Source: Algiphilus sp022763315 (GTDB taxonomy: Bacteria > Pseudomonadota > Gammaproteobacteria > Nevskiales > Nevskiaceae). From it: a DNA stretch of 64,000 bases. Made by a program: the position numbers and the translations under genes. This document shows, piece by piece, positions 52,043 to 60,772 of this stretch; position 1 is the first letter of the stretch, and each line of letters starts with the position of its first letter. The notes below the pieces were generated by a model. It was not told where the DNA came from. It saw only the letters and a program-made list of their open reading frames with translations, and made no database searches. The stretch is taken from assembly GCF_965249985.1 (NCBI RefSeq), contig NZ_OZ252280.1. The stretch is one strand, 5' to 3'.

Positions 52043-55000
52043 TCAGAAGTTGTACTTCAAGCCCAGGCCGGCATCGATACCGCTTTCATAGGCGCGGAAG
52101 ACGCGCCCACCCTGCAGCCATTCCACTTCCTCGTTGAGCAGGTTGCCCACGCTGGCTTCGACCTTCCAATCCTCGAACAGGGTGACGGTGTATTTGAAAT
52201 CCACCACGGTGATGGGGCTTTGGAAGACGTCCGGCTGGCCTTGACGGCCGGTGAGACGCAAGCGCTCACCAACGCGGTTGAGCGATACCGTCCAGTCCTG
52301 ACGCTCCCCCTGGTAACCGAACTGAACGTTGAGGGTCTGGTCCGCCTGTCCCTGCAGGGTGCGGTTGACGTTGGTTTCCAGGTTTTGCGCCGACAGCGTG
52401 ACGCTGGAATCCATGAGGGAAGCATTGGCCTGCACATAGACTTTGTCGGTCCACGCCCAGTCGCGGTCGACGAAGCTGAGCAGCCGCGTCATGGTGGTGC
52501 GCGCCGAGAACTCGAAGCCGGTTACTTCCGCGCTTTCGGCGTTCTGGTTGGTCCGCAACGGGTCCGATCCGCCGACGCCGGTAAAGGCCTGCTCGATGGG
52601 GTTGGTGTAGTCCTTCAAGAAGGCGCCAACCGACAGCACTTCCTCGTTGCTTGGATACCACTCCAGGCGAAGATCGAAGGCATCGATTTCGGTCGGTTCC
52701 AGATCCGGGTTGCCCAAGAATTCGTCGCCCGAATCGGGATCGAAGTAGCGTGCCGGCGACAGCTCATTGAGTACGGGGCGGGACACGCTCTGGCCGAAGT
52801 TGCCGCGCAGCTGCAGATCGTCGCGAATGCGCCAGGTCAGGCCAAGCGAGGCCAGGACGTCGTCGGTATCGAACGAACCCGTCACCGACTGACCACCCGC
52901 ACTGCCACCGGCGACGAAGGTTTCCACCAGGAATTCTGCCTGCTCGAAGCGCACGCCGCCGACCACGCGCAATACATCCAGCCAGTCGAAATCGAACTTC
53001 AGGTAGGCCGCGTTGACGTCGGCATCGCCAAAGTAGTTGTCGTTGTCCTGAGTCTGGTCGGTGGGCGCCAAGCCGTTGCCGGTGCGCGACGGATCCAGCA
53101 AGACCTCGGGCGGCTGGCGCAGATCGTCATCAGGCGCCACATCGAGCTCGAGCCGCTGTGTCCGCGATTCTCGCTCCTGCGCATAAGTCGACACGCCCGT
53201 GCCGATGTTCAGCAGGGTGCGTTCGGTCTGCAGCACGGGGACAGTCACGTCCAGCTCCAGGCTGACGACACTGTCTTCACTGTTGTCCCAGCGGCGTGCC
53301 GCACCGTTCTGGCGGAAGAAGATGAAGTTGCCTTCCTCGTTCTCTCGACGGCGGTAAATGTAATCGCGACGGTCCGGCGCATCGCGCGAGCTTTCCGCCA
53401 CCATCGTGCGCCAGTCGACTTTGGCCAGCGCGAAGTCATGCTCGCCGGTGAACTGCTGCAGGATCAGTTCGCGCTCGTTCCAGTCGAGCAGGAATTCGCG
53501 GGCGAAGCGGTCATCACTAGTGGCGTCAAAGCCCTCGACAATCTCGGAGCGCTGCTGGGTCTTGCGGATGACGAAGGTATTGCTGCGCAGCGCGTGCCGG
53601 TCCCATTCCAGGCCGAGGCCAACGAGTCCGCCCAGATCAACGTTCATATCGGTGCGGAACTCGGTCTTGTCGTCACGCAAGGCGAGGTTGCCATCACCGC
53701 CCAGGGAATAGGTGCGGCGAATGCGTTCCTGCGTGCGGTACTTCTGCGACCAGCTCACAGAGCCAATGGCGCCAAAGGTGCCACCCAGCAGAGAGGCATT
53801 GGTACCCGCGCCGAGACCAAGGCCCAGATCGGCCGGCGGCTGGTAATCGCGCACTTCCCAGATGTTGCTGAGCTGGCGCGCACCCTCCACCAGATCGTCA
53901 CCGGACCCATTGCCACCCAGCGCCGCATCGAGCTGCGCCGGCAGCTCGCGGGTGCCGTCGTCGATACCCAGGAAATCGGTGCCGCCGCCCTCGTGGTCGA
54001 GTCCGTCCTGGCCGGTGGATTCCGAATTGACGCCGGTCTTCACCGAGACATTAAGGAAAGGCGACTCGGGAATGCCCACGGTTTCCAGATTGATCAGGCC
54101 GGCACCGAAGGATCCTGGCTGCGCGGCGTCATAGCTCTTTGACACGGAAATGCTGGAAAGCACGCCGGTGGGGAACAGGTCCAGCGGCACGATACGCTTG
54201 ATCGGGTCCGGGCTGGGCAGCGGCGAGCCGTTGAACAGCGTCTTGGTGTAGCGCGAAGGCGCGCCTCGCACCACCACGAACTTGCCGTCCTCGATGGTCA
54301 GACCGGTGACACGCGCCAACGCGTCGGCGGCGTTGGAGTCGCCCGAGCGCGACATCTGCTCGGCGCCCAGCACGTCGACCACGGCGCTGGATTCACGCTG
54401 TTCTGACAGCACCGACGCCACCGAACCCTCGATATAGGGTGCAGTCACCACGAATTCGCGCAGTTCCAGCCCGCTGGGCGTCAGCGACACCATCTGCTCC
54501 ACCGTTTCTTCGGCTACAACCGCGATGTCGGTGATCGTCCGTGTCGTGTACCGGGGGTGGACGATGGAGATGGCGTAATTGCCCTCCGGCACCTGAATGC
54601 TGAAGCGGCCGTCCGCATCGGTGCGTGCCGATTCGCGGGATCCGCTCACGAAGACTTGCGCGTTCTCGATCGGACTTTCGTCTTCGGCCGACACGATGCG
54701 CCCGGTCAGCGTGCCCGGCACGCCCTCGATTTCCTGCTGTACCGGCTGCGCACCGCTGCCGCCTTCGATGTCGGCATCGGCCTGGCCGGTGGGTTCCAGC
54801 GTCACGATGAGCTGGATGAAATCGTTGGCCTCGGCCTTGATGCGCTGCGAGTAGATCGGCGTGCTGGCGCCTGGCGCGGTCAGCTCCAGAAGATGCGCAC
54901 CGCTCGGGATATCGACGAAGGCGGCTCCGTCGGCGTCCGTTTTGCCCAGGCGCTTTCCATCCAGGCTGAGCGTCATGCCCTCCACGGCGCTCCCTTCCTG

Positions 55001-55102
55001 CAAGACGAAGATGCTGACCTGGGCCTCGCTGGCGTACAGCGCGGCCGAGAACAAACAGGCCGCTACCGCGAACAGCCGTAGGAAGAAGGGTTTCAAAGAC
55101 AT
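52043..55102 (-). CDS. TonB-dependent outer-membrane receptor with two N-terminal carboxypeptidase-regulatory-like domains
   Basis: The 1019-residue protein has a signal peptide, a first CarboxypepD_reg-like domain (about 25-105, LDGKRLGKTDADGAAFVDIP), a second one (about 130-210, TGRIVSAEDESPIENAQVFV), a TonB-box-like EFVVTAPY, a plug (ADALARVTGLTIEDGKFVVV) and a large barrel ending in a terminal Phe (LGLKYNF). It imports a bulky substrate with TonB energy. It is the last gene of the Pho-boxed operon and overlaps the TPR gene by 10 nt. ATG 55102 is preferred to the GTG at 55108. Operon promoter evidence suggests a phosphorus-containing substrate; this is inference. Confidence 0.92.
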   Translation of the reverse strand: MSLKPFFLRLFAVAACLFSAALYASEAQVSIFVLQEGSAVEGMTLSLDGKRLGKTDADGAAFVDIPSGAHLLELTAPGASTPIYSQRIKAEANDFIQLIVTLEPTGQADADIEGGSGAQPVQQEIEGVPGTLTGRIVSAEDESPIENAQVFVSGSRESARTDADGRFSIQVPEGNYAISIVHPRYTTRTITDIAVVAEETVEQMVSLTPSGLELREFVVTAPYIEGSVASVLSEQRESSAVVDVLGAEQMSRSGDSNAADALARVTGLTIEDGKFVVVRGAPSRYTKTLFNGSPLPSPDPIKRIVPLDLFPTGVLSSISVSKSYDAAQPGSFGAGLINLETVGIPESPFLNVSVKTGVNSESTGQDGLDHEGGGTDFLGIDDGTRELPAQLDAALGGNGSGDDLVEGARQLSNIWEVRDYQPPADLGLGLGAGTNASLLGGTFGAIGSVSWSQKYRTQERIRRTYSLGGDGNLALRDDKTEFRTDMNVDLGGLVGLGLEWDRHALRSNTFVIRKTQQRSEIVEGFDATSDDRFAREFLLDWNERELILQQFTGEHDFALAKVDWRTMVAESSRDAPDRRDYIYRRRENEEGNFIFFRQNGAARRWDNSEDSVVSLELDVTVPVLQTERTLLNIGTGVSTYAQERESRTQRLELDVAPDDDLRQPPEVLLDPSRTGNGLAPTDQTQDNDNYFGDADVNAAYLKFDFDWLDVLRVVGGVRFEQAEFLVETFVAGGSAGGQSVTGSFDTDDVLASLGLTWRIRDDLQLRGNFGQSVSRPVLNELSPARYFDPDSGDEFLGNPDLEPTEIDAFDLRLEWYPSNEEVLSVGAFLKDYTNPIEQAFTGVGGSDPLRTNQNAESAEVTGFEFSARTTMTRLLSFVDRDWAWTDKVYVQANASLMDSSVTLSAQNLETNVNRTLQGQADQTLNVQFGYQGERQDWTVSLNRVGERLRLTGRQGQPDVFQSPITVVDFKYTVTLFEDWKVEASVGNLLNEEVEWLQGGRVFRAYESGIDAGLGLKYNF

Positions 55103-56238
55103 GCCCACGGGCTTTCCTCGCAGCTGCTCATCGCGCTTCGGAGATTGGTGGCCTGCTTGAAGAGATCCGGATCCGACAGGCCAGCGAGATAGGACTCGGC
55201 CTTTTCAAAGCGGCCCGTCTTGAAGAAGGCATAGGCCAGTGCATAGCGCACCGATCCTTCCTCGGTGAGGCCGACGCGCTTCAGGTCGCGCTCCATCGCC
55301 GCCACCTGCTCGAACTGTTCCAGCTGCACCAGCAAGGCAAGACGCTGCTTGAATTTCTTCTGCGAATCCGCCGTGCGCGCATTGAGGTTGAGCGCGTGCA
55401 TGGTGTGGCCGGCGTCCCGATACAGTTCGGAGGCCTCGGAGGTCAGCTCCGGGTAGAAAGCAGCGGCTTGCTCGAAGAGACGCGCCGCCGCCAGGGTGCG
55501 CCGCGTCTCCAGGTAGGTATGGGCAAGTTCGAGCATGGCCGACTTGCTGCCCGGATAGCGCAGATAGGCCTGTTCCAGAAAGGCCAGCGCGCGCTCCGGC
55601 TCGCCGCTTTGGCGCAGGGCGCGACCGATGGCGAGCAGATCCGGCTCTTCGGCGCCGAAGCGCTGGATGTATTCCAGACCCAGCTCCGCGGCCGCGCGAT
55701 ACATGCCGAGGTCGATCAGCATGAACACGCGACGACGCAGGAACTCGCCGGTTTCCGGGAATTGCTCGGAGGCGTCCGCCAGCACATCCCAGGCCTTGAA
55801 TTTCTCGCCCAGCTGCCAGTGCGCCTGCGCGCGAAAGACCACGATCTCCGGGCGGCCCTGTGTCTCCGCGCCGGCCTTCTGCAGCGCCTGCAGGGTCTCA
55901 CGGTATTCATTGAGACCGAAATGCGCCTGCGCCAGATACAGATAGACGACCGGATCTTCCTGTCCGGCGGCGATGGCCGTGTTCAGCGCCTCCTTGGCCT
56001 CGGCGTGCAGCTGATTGCGCAGCTTGATGAGCCCCTTGAGGGTGAAATAGCGCACGCGATCGAGATCCTCGTCGGACTCGTCGACGTTGGCCAGTGCGCC
56101 CTCAGCGCGGTCGTAGTGCCCGTCCTTGAGCAGCAGCGAGGCGAGACCGACATAGTCGACCTCGTCGCTGGCCTGCACCGGGGCGACGGCAGGAAGCGCT
56201 GCGAGCAGGCAGAGCATGAGTAGTCGGCGGAGCATCAT
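55093..56238 (-). CDS. Periplasmic TPR protein of the TonB system
   Basis: The 381-residue protein has a signal peptide (to APVQAS) and about eight TPR-like helical pairs (DGHYDRAEGALANVDE, PERALAFLEQAYLRYPGSKS, GRFEKAESYLAGLSD). Similar TPR proteins stand next to tonB2-type genes in marine gammaproteobacteria, where they are thought to act as periplasmic scaffolds between TonB and receptor. It lies 4 nt after tonB and overlaps the receptor gene start. A conserved-looking CEESPWACL tail has two cysteines. Confidence 0.82.
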   Translation of the reverse strand: MMLRRLLMLCLLAALPAVAPVQASDEVDYVGLASLLLKDGHYDRAEGALANVDESDEDLDRVRYFTLKGLIKLRNQLHAEAKEALNTAIAAGQEDPVVYLYLAQAHFGLNEYRETLQALQKAGAETQGRPEIVVFRAQAHWQLGEKFKAWDVLADASEQFPETGEFLRRRVFMLIDLGMYRAAAELGLEYIQRFGAEEPDLLAIGRALRQSGEPERALAFLEQAYLRYPGSKSAMLELAHTYLETRRTLAAARLFEQAAAFYPELTSEASELYRDAGHTMHALNLNARTADSQKKFKQRLALLVQLEQFEQVAAMERDLKRVGLTEEGSVRYALAYAFFKTGRFEKAESYLAGLSDPDLFKQATNLRSAMSSCEESPWACL

Positions 56239-56242
56239 CGGA

Positions 56243-56884
56243 TCAGCTCAGGTCGAAGCGCACGCGCTGGTTCGCCCACACCTTGACCTTCTCGCCCTTG
56301 TACTCCGCCGGCGTGAACTGCCATTGACGGATGGCGCTCAACACCACCTCGTCGAAGACGCCACTGGGCTGCGCCTCGACAATGCGGGCGTCGGCCACCT
56401 CTCCCCGCTTGTTGATCAGCAGGCTGACGAGCACGTAGCCTTCGACGCCCTTGGCGCGCGCTTCCGGCGGGTACGGCATGGGGCCGCGCGACTGCGGCCG
56501 CGGCGCCACATCCACAGTGTCGCCGGTCATCACCACGTCATCGTTCTGGCCGAGCAGCGACTCATCCACCGCGCCAAATTCCCAGGCGCCGAAATTCAGG
56601 CCCAGATCAACGCCCGACAAGCCCTGCGACAACCCCGACAGCGGGGGCGGCGGCGGCGCTTTCGCCTGCTGCGGGGGCGGTTCCGGCTGCTTCTGAGGCT
56701 TTGGCGGTGGTGGCGGCGGCTGCCGGCGGACCATCTCGATCTGCCGTCCCGCGTCCTGCTCATCCGGGGCGGGCGCCGAGGCGAGCTGATTGACCAGGGT
56801 CACGCCCGCGAAGACGCCAACCGTTCCGATCACGGCCCAGCTCAGGGCGCGCGAATGCAAGCGCAAGCGATTCATATGGTTCAT
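56243..56884 (-). CDS. TonB-family energy transducer
   Basis: The 213-residue protein has an N-terminal anchor (SWAVIGTVGVFAGVTLV), a Pro-rich periplasmic arm (runs such as QPPPPPPKPQKQPEPPPQQ) and the C-terminal TonB domain (GYVLVSLLINKRGEVADARI, AIRQWQFTPA). It is of the short TonB2 type. ATG 56884 overlaps the exbD stop (ATGA). Confidence 0.9.
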   Translation of the reverse strand: MNHMNRLRLHSRALSWAVIGTVGVFAGVTLVNQLASAPAPDEQDAGRQIEMVRRQPPPPPPKPQKQPEPPPQQAKAPPPPPLSGLSQGLSGVDLGLNFGAWEFGAVDESLLGQNDDVVMTGDTVDVAPRPQSRGPMPYPPEARAKGVEGYVLVSLLINKRGEVADARIVEAQPSGVFDEVVLSAIRQWQFTPAEYKGEKVKVWANQRVRFDLS

Positions 56885-57297
56885 ACACCAGACCCCGCTT
56901 CCTGCTCCGTGGCGACGCCCACGTCCTCGGCGCCCGCCAGCCGGCATTGATCGACCACTTCCACGAGCCGCCCGGAAGGCACCTCGGAATCGGTGACGAC
57001 GAGCACACCGGGGTTCCCGGCTGCGGCGAGCATGTCGCGGAGGCGGCTCTGGATGCCCCAGACCCGCACCGGCTGGCCATCGAGGTAGGTGTTGCCCTGG
57101 TTATCGATGTAGACGCGAATGGCCTTGGTCGAGGACTGCTGCGCGGTCTGCGCGCTGGGCCGGTTGATGTCCAGGTCCATGTCCTTGACGAAGGTCGTGC
57201 TGACCATGAAGAAGATCAACAGAATGAAGACCATGTCGATCAACGGCGAGATATCGATGCCGCTGGGTTCGCGACTCTTGCGGAAGCGACTGCTCAT
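56881..57297 (-). CDS. ExbD/TolR-family biopolymer transport protein
   Basis: The 138-residue protein has one membrane helix with the proton-pathway aspartate (ISPLIDMVFILLIFFMVSTT) and a periplasmic domain with DNQGNTYLDGQPV. It couples proton flow to TonB together with ExbB. ATG 57297 overlaps the exbB stop; both ends of the gene are 4-nt overlaps. Confidence 0.93.
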   Translation of the reverse strand: MSSRFRKSREPSGIDISPLIDMVFILLIFFMVSTTFVKDMDLDINRPSAQTAQQSSTKAIRVYIDNQGNTYLDGQPVRVWGIQSRLRDMLAAAGNPGVLVVTDSEVPSGRLVEVVDQCRLAGAEDVGVATEQEAGSGV

Positions 57298-57923
57298 GCC
57301 CGCAACTCCTGTGTCTTGTGCTCGGCGTCTTCCGCGCACAGCAGATCCGTCAGCTGTGCCAAGTCGACTTCGATACGTTGGGCGCGCCGTGTCAGAAAGC
57401 CCTGCACGACCAGCCCGGGAATGGCGATCGCGAGGCCGAACTGCGTGGTGATCAGCGCTTGTGAGATGCCGCCGGCAATGCCGCCGGATTGGGAAAACAA
57501 CTGCATGTCCTGCAGTGAATCGAATGTTTCGACCATGCCGACCACAGTGCCGAGCAGGCCAAGCAGCGGGGCGATGGCGATGATCGACTGCGTCATGATC
57601 GAGAAGCCCTTCATCATCTGGCGATAGCGACCGAAGGCGACGTCGAGATGATCACGCAGGTTCGGCAGACGGCGCCCCTGCGCCTCCAGACCGAGTAGCA
57701 CCGCGTTCGGCACGATGCCGCGTCTGGGGAGGCTGTCCGCGCCCTTGTCGCGCACGCGGTCGACGAGCAGCCGCACCGGATCATCGCTGCCGCGCTTGAT
57801 GACCGCGATGCGGTAGCCGAGGCCGTACCACATGAGGACCGTGGCAATCACCAGCGGCGGCATGACAAAACCGCCCGACCGGTAATAGAACATCAGGTCG
57901 CCGACAAAGTCGCCGAAGCTCAT
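57294..57923 (-). CDS. ExbB/MotA/TolQ-family proton channel protein
   Basis: The 209-residue protein has three membrane helices (VMPPLVIATVLMWYGLGYRI, AIAPLLGLLGTVVGMVETF, ALITTQFGLAIAIPGLVVQG) with the conserved LLGLLGTVxGM and T-x-x-G motifs. It is the second, short ExbB-type subunit of this operon, next to the larger TtpC-like one. Both neighbours overlap by 4 nt. Confidence 0.92.
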   Translation of the reverse strand: MSFGDFVGDLMFYYRSGGFVMPPLVIATVLMWYGLGYRIAVIKRGSDDPVRLLVDRVRDKGADSLPRRGIVPNAVLLGLEAQGRRLPNLRDHLDVAFGRYRQMMKGFSIMTQSIIAIAPLLGLLGTVVGMVETFDSLQDMQLFSQSGGIAGGISQALITTQFGLAIAIPGLVVQGFLTRRAQRIEVDLAQLTDLLCAEDAEHKTQELRA

Positions 57924-59326
57924 GCCCGGGCTCCGAGCTCCCGATACTTGTTGACCACGTTGAGGGCGGCCTGCTCCATGCCGTCCTTGATGCGCTCAGC
58001 CCAGCCCGACAGCACGTTGCCCAGCAGCAGCGTCGGGATGGCGACGATCAGGCCCAGTTCGGTGGTCACGAGTGCCGTGGAAATACCGCCCGAGAGCAGC
58101 TTGGGATCGCCGGTGCCGAACTCCGTGATGACGTCGAAGGTCGAGATCATGCCGGTGACCGTGCCAAGCAGGCCGAGCAGCGGCGAGATGGCGGCGATGA
58201 CCAGCAGCAGGGTGCCGTAGCGATCCAGATAATCCGACTCGCCCAGCGTGGTCTCGGAAATGATGTCGTCGAGGTGCTTGGGATCGCGGTCGAGATTGCG
58301 CAGGGCAGCCGCGACAACCTTGGCGGTGGCGCCGCCGGTCTTCTCGCACACTTCCAGCGCTTCCTGCGGCTCGCCGCTCGCCACCAGATCGCCCACCTTT
58401 TCGGAGATGGTCTGGGTGTTGGCGCCGGCACGGGTCAGGAAGATGAAGCGCAACAGCGCGAGCAGGGCCGCCACGGCGCCCAGTGCGACGATGATCCAGG
58501 CGATGGCGCCACCGCTCTCGATCACCTCGAGCACGGTCTTGTCGCCACTGTCGGCCACCGCGCGGTTCCGGTTTTCAATCAGGAACAGGCCCAGGCTATT
58601 CGGTTGCTCACCGGCGGCGAGGGCCTCGGCGTCGGACGCGCTGGAGTCAGGCCAGAGCTTGAGCGCGCCACCACCAGCGGGCGCGAGTGCGCCGCTCCCC
58701 TGGCCGCTCACGCCGAAGCTGGCGACCTGGCCGAAGTGCACGAGCTTGCCGCTGACCTCAGTGCCATCAGCGAGGAAGAAATCGCCGTCCTCGACGCGCA
58801 CCGTGCTGAACGCGGCCAGCGCATCCATCGCGGCGTCGAAACGCATCTGGGCGCGTTCCGGTACAGCCTTGTCCGGCTGCTCGTCCGGCGCGAAACCGGC
58901 GTCCTTGAGGCTGGCGCGCGCCTGTTCCAGTGTGGCGTCGAGGATACCCTCGTCACCGGTACGGGATTCCAGCGACTGGCGTGCGACGCTGAGCTGATCG
59001 TTGACGCGATCGGCCGTCGACTCCAGGCTCAGCAGCTGGCTTTCCAGCTGATCGGTTTCCTGCTGGAGTTGCGAGACCTCGTTCTGGGCCTCGTTGCGGA
59101 AGCTGCGCAGACGCTGTTCCAGCTCACGCTTCTGCGCAACCAGGAAGGCGTACTCACGCTGATAGGCCTTGCGCAGCTCGTGCTCGGCATTGGCGGAGGA
59201 CGATGCCTGCTGGCTGGTACCGGGCGCGGCAGCCGCTGCCCCGCCCTCGGTCTGCGGCGACTCGGCCTGCGCCCAGACAGCGGTGCTGAGGCCCAGGGCG
59301 GCGATGAATGCGGTTAGACGGATCAC
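57920..59326 (-). CDS. TtpC-like MotA/TolQ/ExbB protein with long periplasmic coiled coil
   Basis: The 468-residue protein has a signal peptide (to VWAQAE), a long coiled coil (about 45-135, for example SQLQQETDQLESQLLSLEST), a globular periplasmic part, and a C-terminal MotA/TolQ/ExbB channel domain (ISPLLGLLGTVTGMISTFDV). This matches TtpC of Vibrio TonB2 systems, which is needed for energy transfer in addition to ExbB. It sits between the DUF3450 gene and exbB with 4-nt overlaps. Confidence 0.9.
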   Translation of the reverse strand: MIRLTAFIAALGLSTAVWAQAESPQTEGGAAAAAPGTSQQASSSANAEHELRKAYQREYAFLVAQKRELEQRLRSFRNEAQNEVSQLQQETDQLESQLLSLESTADRVNDQLSVARQSLESRTGDEGILDATLEQARASLKDAGFAPDEQPDKAVPERAQMRFDAAMDALAAFSTVRVEDGDFFLADGTEVSGKLVHFGQVASFGVSGQGSGALAPAGGGALKLWPDSSASDAEALAAGEQPNSLGLFLIENRNRAVADSGDKTVLEVIESGGAIAWIIVALGAVAALLALLRFIFLTRAGANTQTISEKVGDLVASGEPQEALEVCEKTGGATAKVVAAALRNLDRDPKHLDDIISETTLGESDYLDRYGTLLLVIAAISPLLGLLGTVTGMISTFDVITEFGTGDPKLLSGGISTALVTTELGLIVAIPTLLLGNVLSGWAERIKDGMEQAALNVVNKYRELGARA

Positions 59327-60105
59327 TGCGAGCCCTCCGCGAGCGGATTCGGAAGCTGGTAGTAGCCAGAGCGGATGTTCTTGTCGAGGGCGTCAAACAG
59401 AGCCACGATCTGGTCCTGCTGCGCACCGTCGCTGACGGCCTGGTAGCGCCACTGACCGCCTTCCTCCAGCGCCATGCCGACCTGACCGTCCTCGGTACGG
59501 AAGTACAGACCAACCATGCCCAGGCGCGCCACGTCGGCCAGCTGCCGCTCGCCGCCCAGTTCCACCGACTGGCGGAACAGTCCGGTCTCGCGGGCCAGAC
59601 GCAGTTCGTCTTCGTAGAAGCTCCACAGGCGGTTGACGCCCTTGGGCCCGGTCACGACACCGGTGTCGAGCTGGGTCTGGATTTCATCCAGCGCCGCCAG
59701 ACGCTCAGCCCGCTTGAAGGGCAGTTCCGCTTCGATGTAGGCGCGCATCTGCGTGATGGCGGCGTCCAGCATTGGCAGCAGATCCTGGGCGTCCGCCGTG
59801 GCGCTCTGCGCCTCGGTGCGGGCCTCATCCAGCGCCTTGCGCAGGCGCTCGATCTCCAGCTCCTGGCGACGGATCTCGTTGGTCAGCTGCCCCTTGCGCG
59901 ACAGCAGGCTACGCATCTCCTGCTTGTGCGTTTCCTGCTCCTGATTGAGCCGGCTGTTGAGCGACTCCACGTCGCTGCGCAGGCTTACAAGATTGTCGGT
60001 GAGGGTATCGATATCCTCGTTCTGCGCGATGGCAGGCGAGGCGATACACACACCAACACCGATGAGCAGCGCAGAAAACGCGCGCCCGCGATGGGTCCGA
60101 GTCAT
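59323..60105 (-). CDS. DUF3450 periplasmic protein, first gene of the TonB operon
   Basis: The 260-residue protein has a signal peptide (to PAIAQN), a coiled-coil half (LNQEQETHKQEMRSLLSRKG, ELEIERLRKALDEARTE) and a globular C-terminal half (FKRAERLAALDEIQTQLDTG, RLGMVGLYFRTEDG), the DUF3450 pattern. DUF3450 genes accompany ttpC-exbB-exbD-tonB2 clusters, but the role is not known. ATG 60105 is 48 bp downstream of a Pho box. Its stop overlaps the TtpC-like start (ATGA). Confidence 0.9.
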   Translation of the reverse strand: MTRTHRGRAFSALLIGVGVCIASPAIAQNEDIDTLTDNLVSLRSDVESLNSRLNQEQETHKQEMRSLLSRKGQLTNEIRRQELEIERLRKALDEARTEAQSATADAQDLLPMLDAAITQMRAYIEAELPFKRAERLAALDEIQTQLDTGVVTGPKGVNRLWSFYEDELRLARETGLFRQSVELGGERQLADVARLGMVGLYFRTEDGQVGMALEEGGQWRYQAVSDGAQQDQIVALFDALDKNIRSGYYQLPNPLAEGSQ

Positions 60106-60153
60106 GGTTATGCGTCCAACTCCGCGAAAGTGGGCGCACCCTACCGCCGCGAG

Positions 60154-60182
60154 ATGACGGTTTCGTGACAATGCTGTAACAA
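60154..60182 (-). promoter_or_regulatory. Pho box (three heptamers) of the DUF3450-TonB operon
   Basis: The minus strand reads TTGTTAC-AGCA-TTGTCAC-GAAA-CCGTCAT, three heptamers in exact 11-bp steps resembling the PhoB consensus CTGTCAY. TAGGGT, a possible -10, follows the last heptamer after 10 bp, the same spacing as in E. coli pstS. The site is in the 112-bp gap between the thpR stop and the DUF3450 start. Confidence 0.72.
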
Positions 60183-60217
60183 TTCTGCGCAAGCTCGCCG
60201 CTGCGGGCTTTGCGCGC

Positions 60218-60772
60218 CTAGCGCAAGGGCCAGCGCGACACCACGCGATAGTCTCCGGCTCGCCCCTGCGCGCCGGATTCGACCAGCACGAAGTGATCCA
60301 CCCACCAGCCCAGCGCCGGAGCCACGGCACCGCGCAACGGCCGGCGGATCTGCCGTTGCAGCGTGACATGCGGTTGGAAATTGGCTTCCGGTTGCGCGAT
60401 GCCGGCTGCCCTGCAATGACCTCGCAACACCGCCGCCAGCCGCAGCAGGGCATCGGGAGGCCGACGCGGCCCAAGCCACTGGACGCGCGTGGCGCGAAAG
60501 TGGTCGAGCCAATCCAGAGACAAGAAGAAGCGACTTTCCGTCACCGTCGCCGCCGCATCGCGCAGCCCTTGCCCCTGCGCCGGCGACACCCTCCCGGCGA
60601 AGGCCAGCGTCAGGTGCAGTTGGCAATTCGCTATCGGACGGCCCCCGGCGTCCGGGTGGCGCTGATAGCGGCACAGTGCGTCGCGCAGCGGCGCATCAGG
60701 CCACAGCGCAAAGAACAGGCGCTCATCGTGGCCGGCGGCAGAGGATTGCGCTGCGCGCAGCGGGCGTCTCAG
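60218..60772 (-). CDS. thpR: RNA 2',3'-cyclic phosphodiesterase ThpR/LigT, probable CTG start
   Basis: The product has both HxTx motifs of the 2H phosphoesterase family, CQLHLTLAF and FQPHVTLQR, and the usual N-terminal strand ERLFFALWPDAPLRDAL. The conserved N-terminal part has no ATG, GTG or TTG in frame: the nearest GTG at 60589 would remove the first catalytic histidine. CTG at 60772 overlaps the upstream gene's stop in a CTGA arrangement, which parallels the ATGA overlaps elsewhere in the window; CTG 60760 is another choice. From 60772 the protein has 184 residues, normal for the family. Confidence 0.8.
   Translation of the reverse strand: MRRPLRAAQSSAAGHDERLFFALWPDAPLRDALCRYQRHPDAGGRPIANCQLHLTLAFAGRVSPAQGQGLRDAAATVTESRFFLSLDWLDHFRATRVQWLGPRRPPDALLRLAAVLRGHCRAAGIAQPEANFQPHVTLQRQIRRPLRGAVAPALGWWVDHFVLVESGAQGRAGDYRVVSRWPLR

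Noticed and set aside
52220..54142. Plus-strand open frame of 640 codons
   Set aside because: Antisense to the TonB-dependent receptor gene, which has clear barrel and plug motifs.
60141..60674. Alternative minus-strand frame of 177 codons over thpR
   Set aside because: It lacks any family motif, while the overlapping frame has both HxTx motifs of ThpR.
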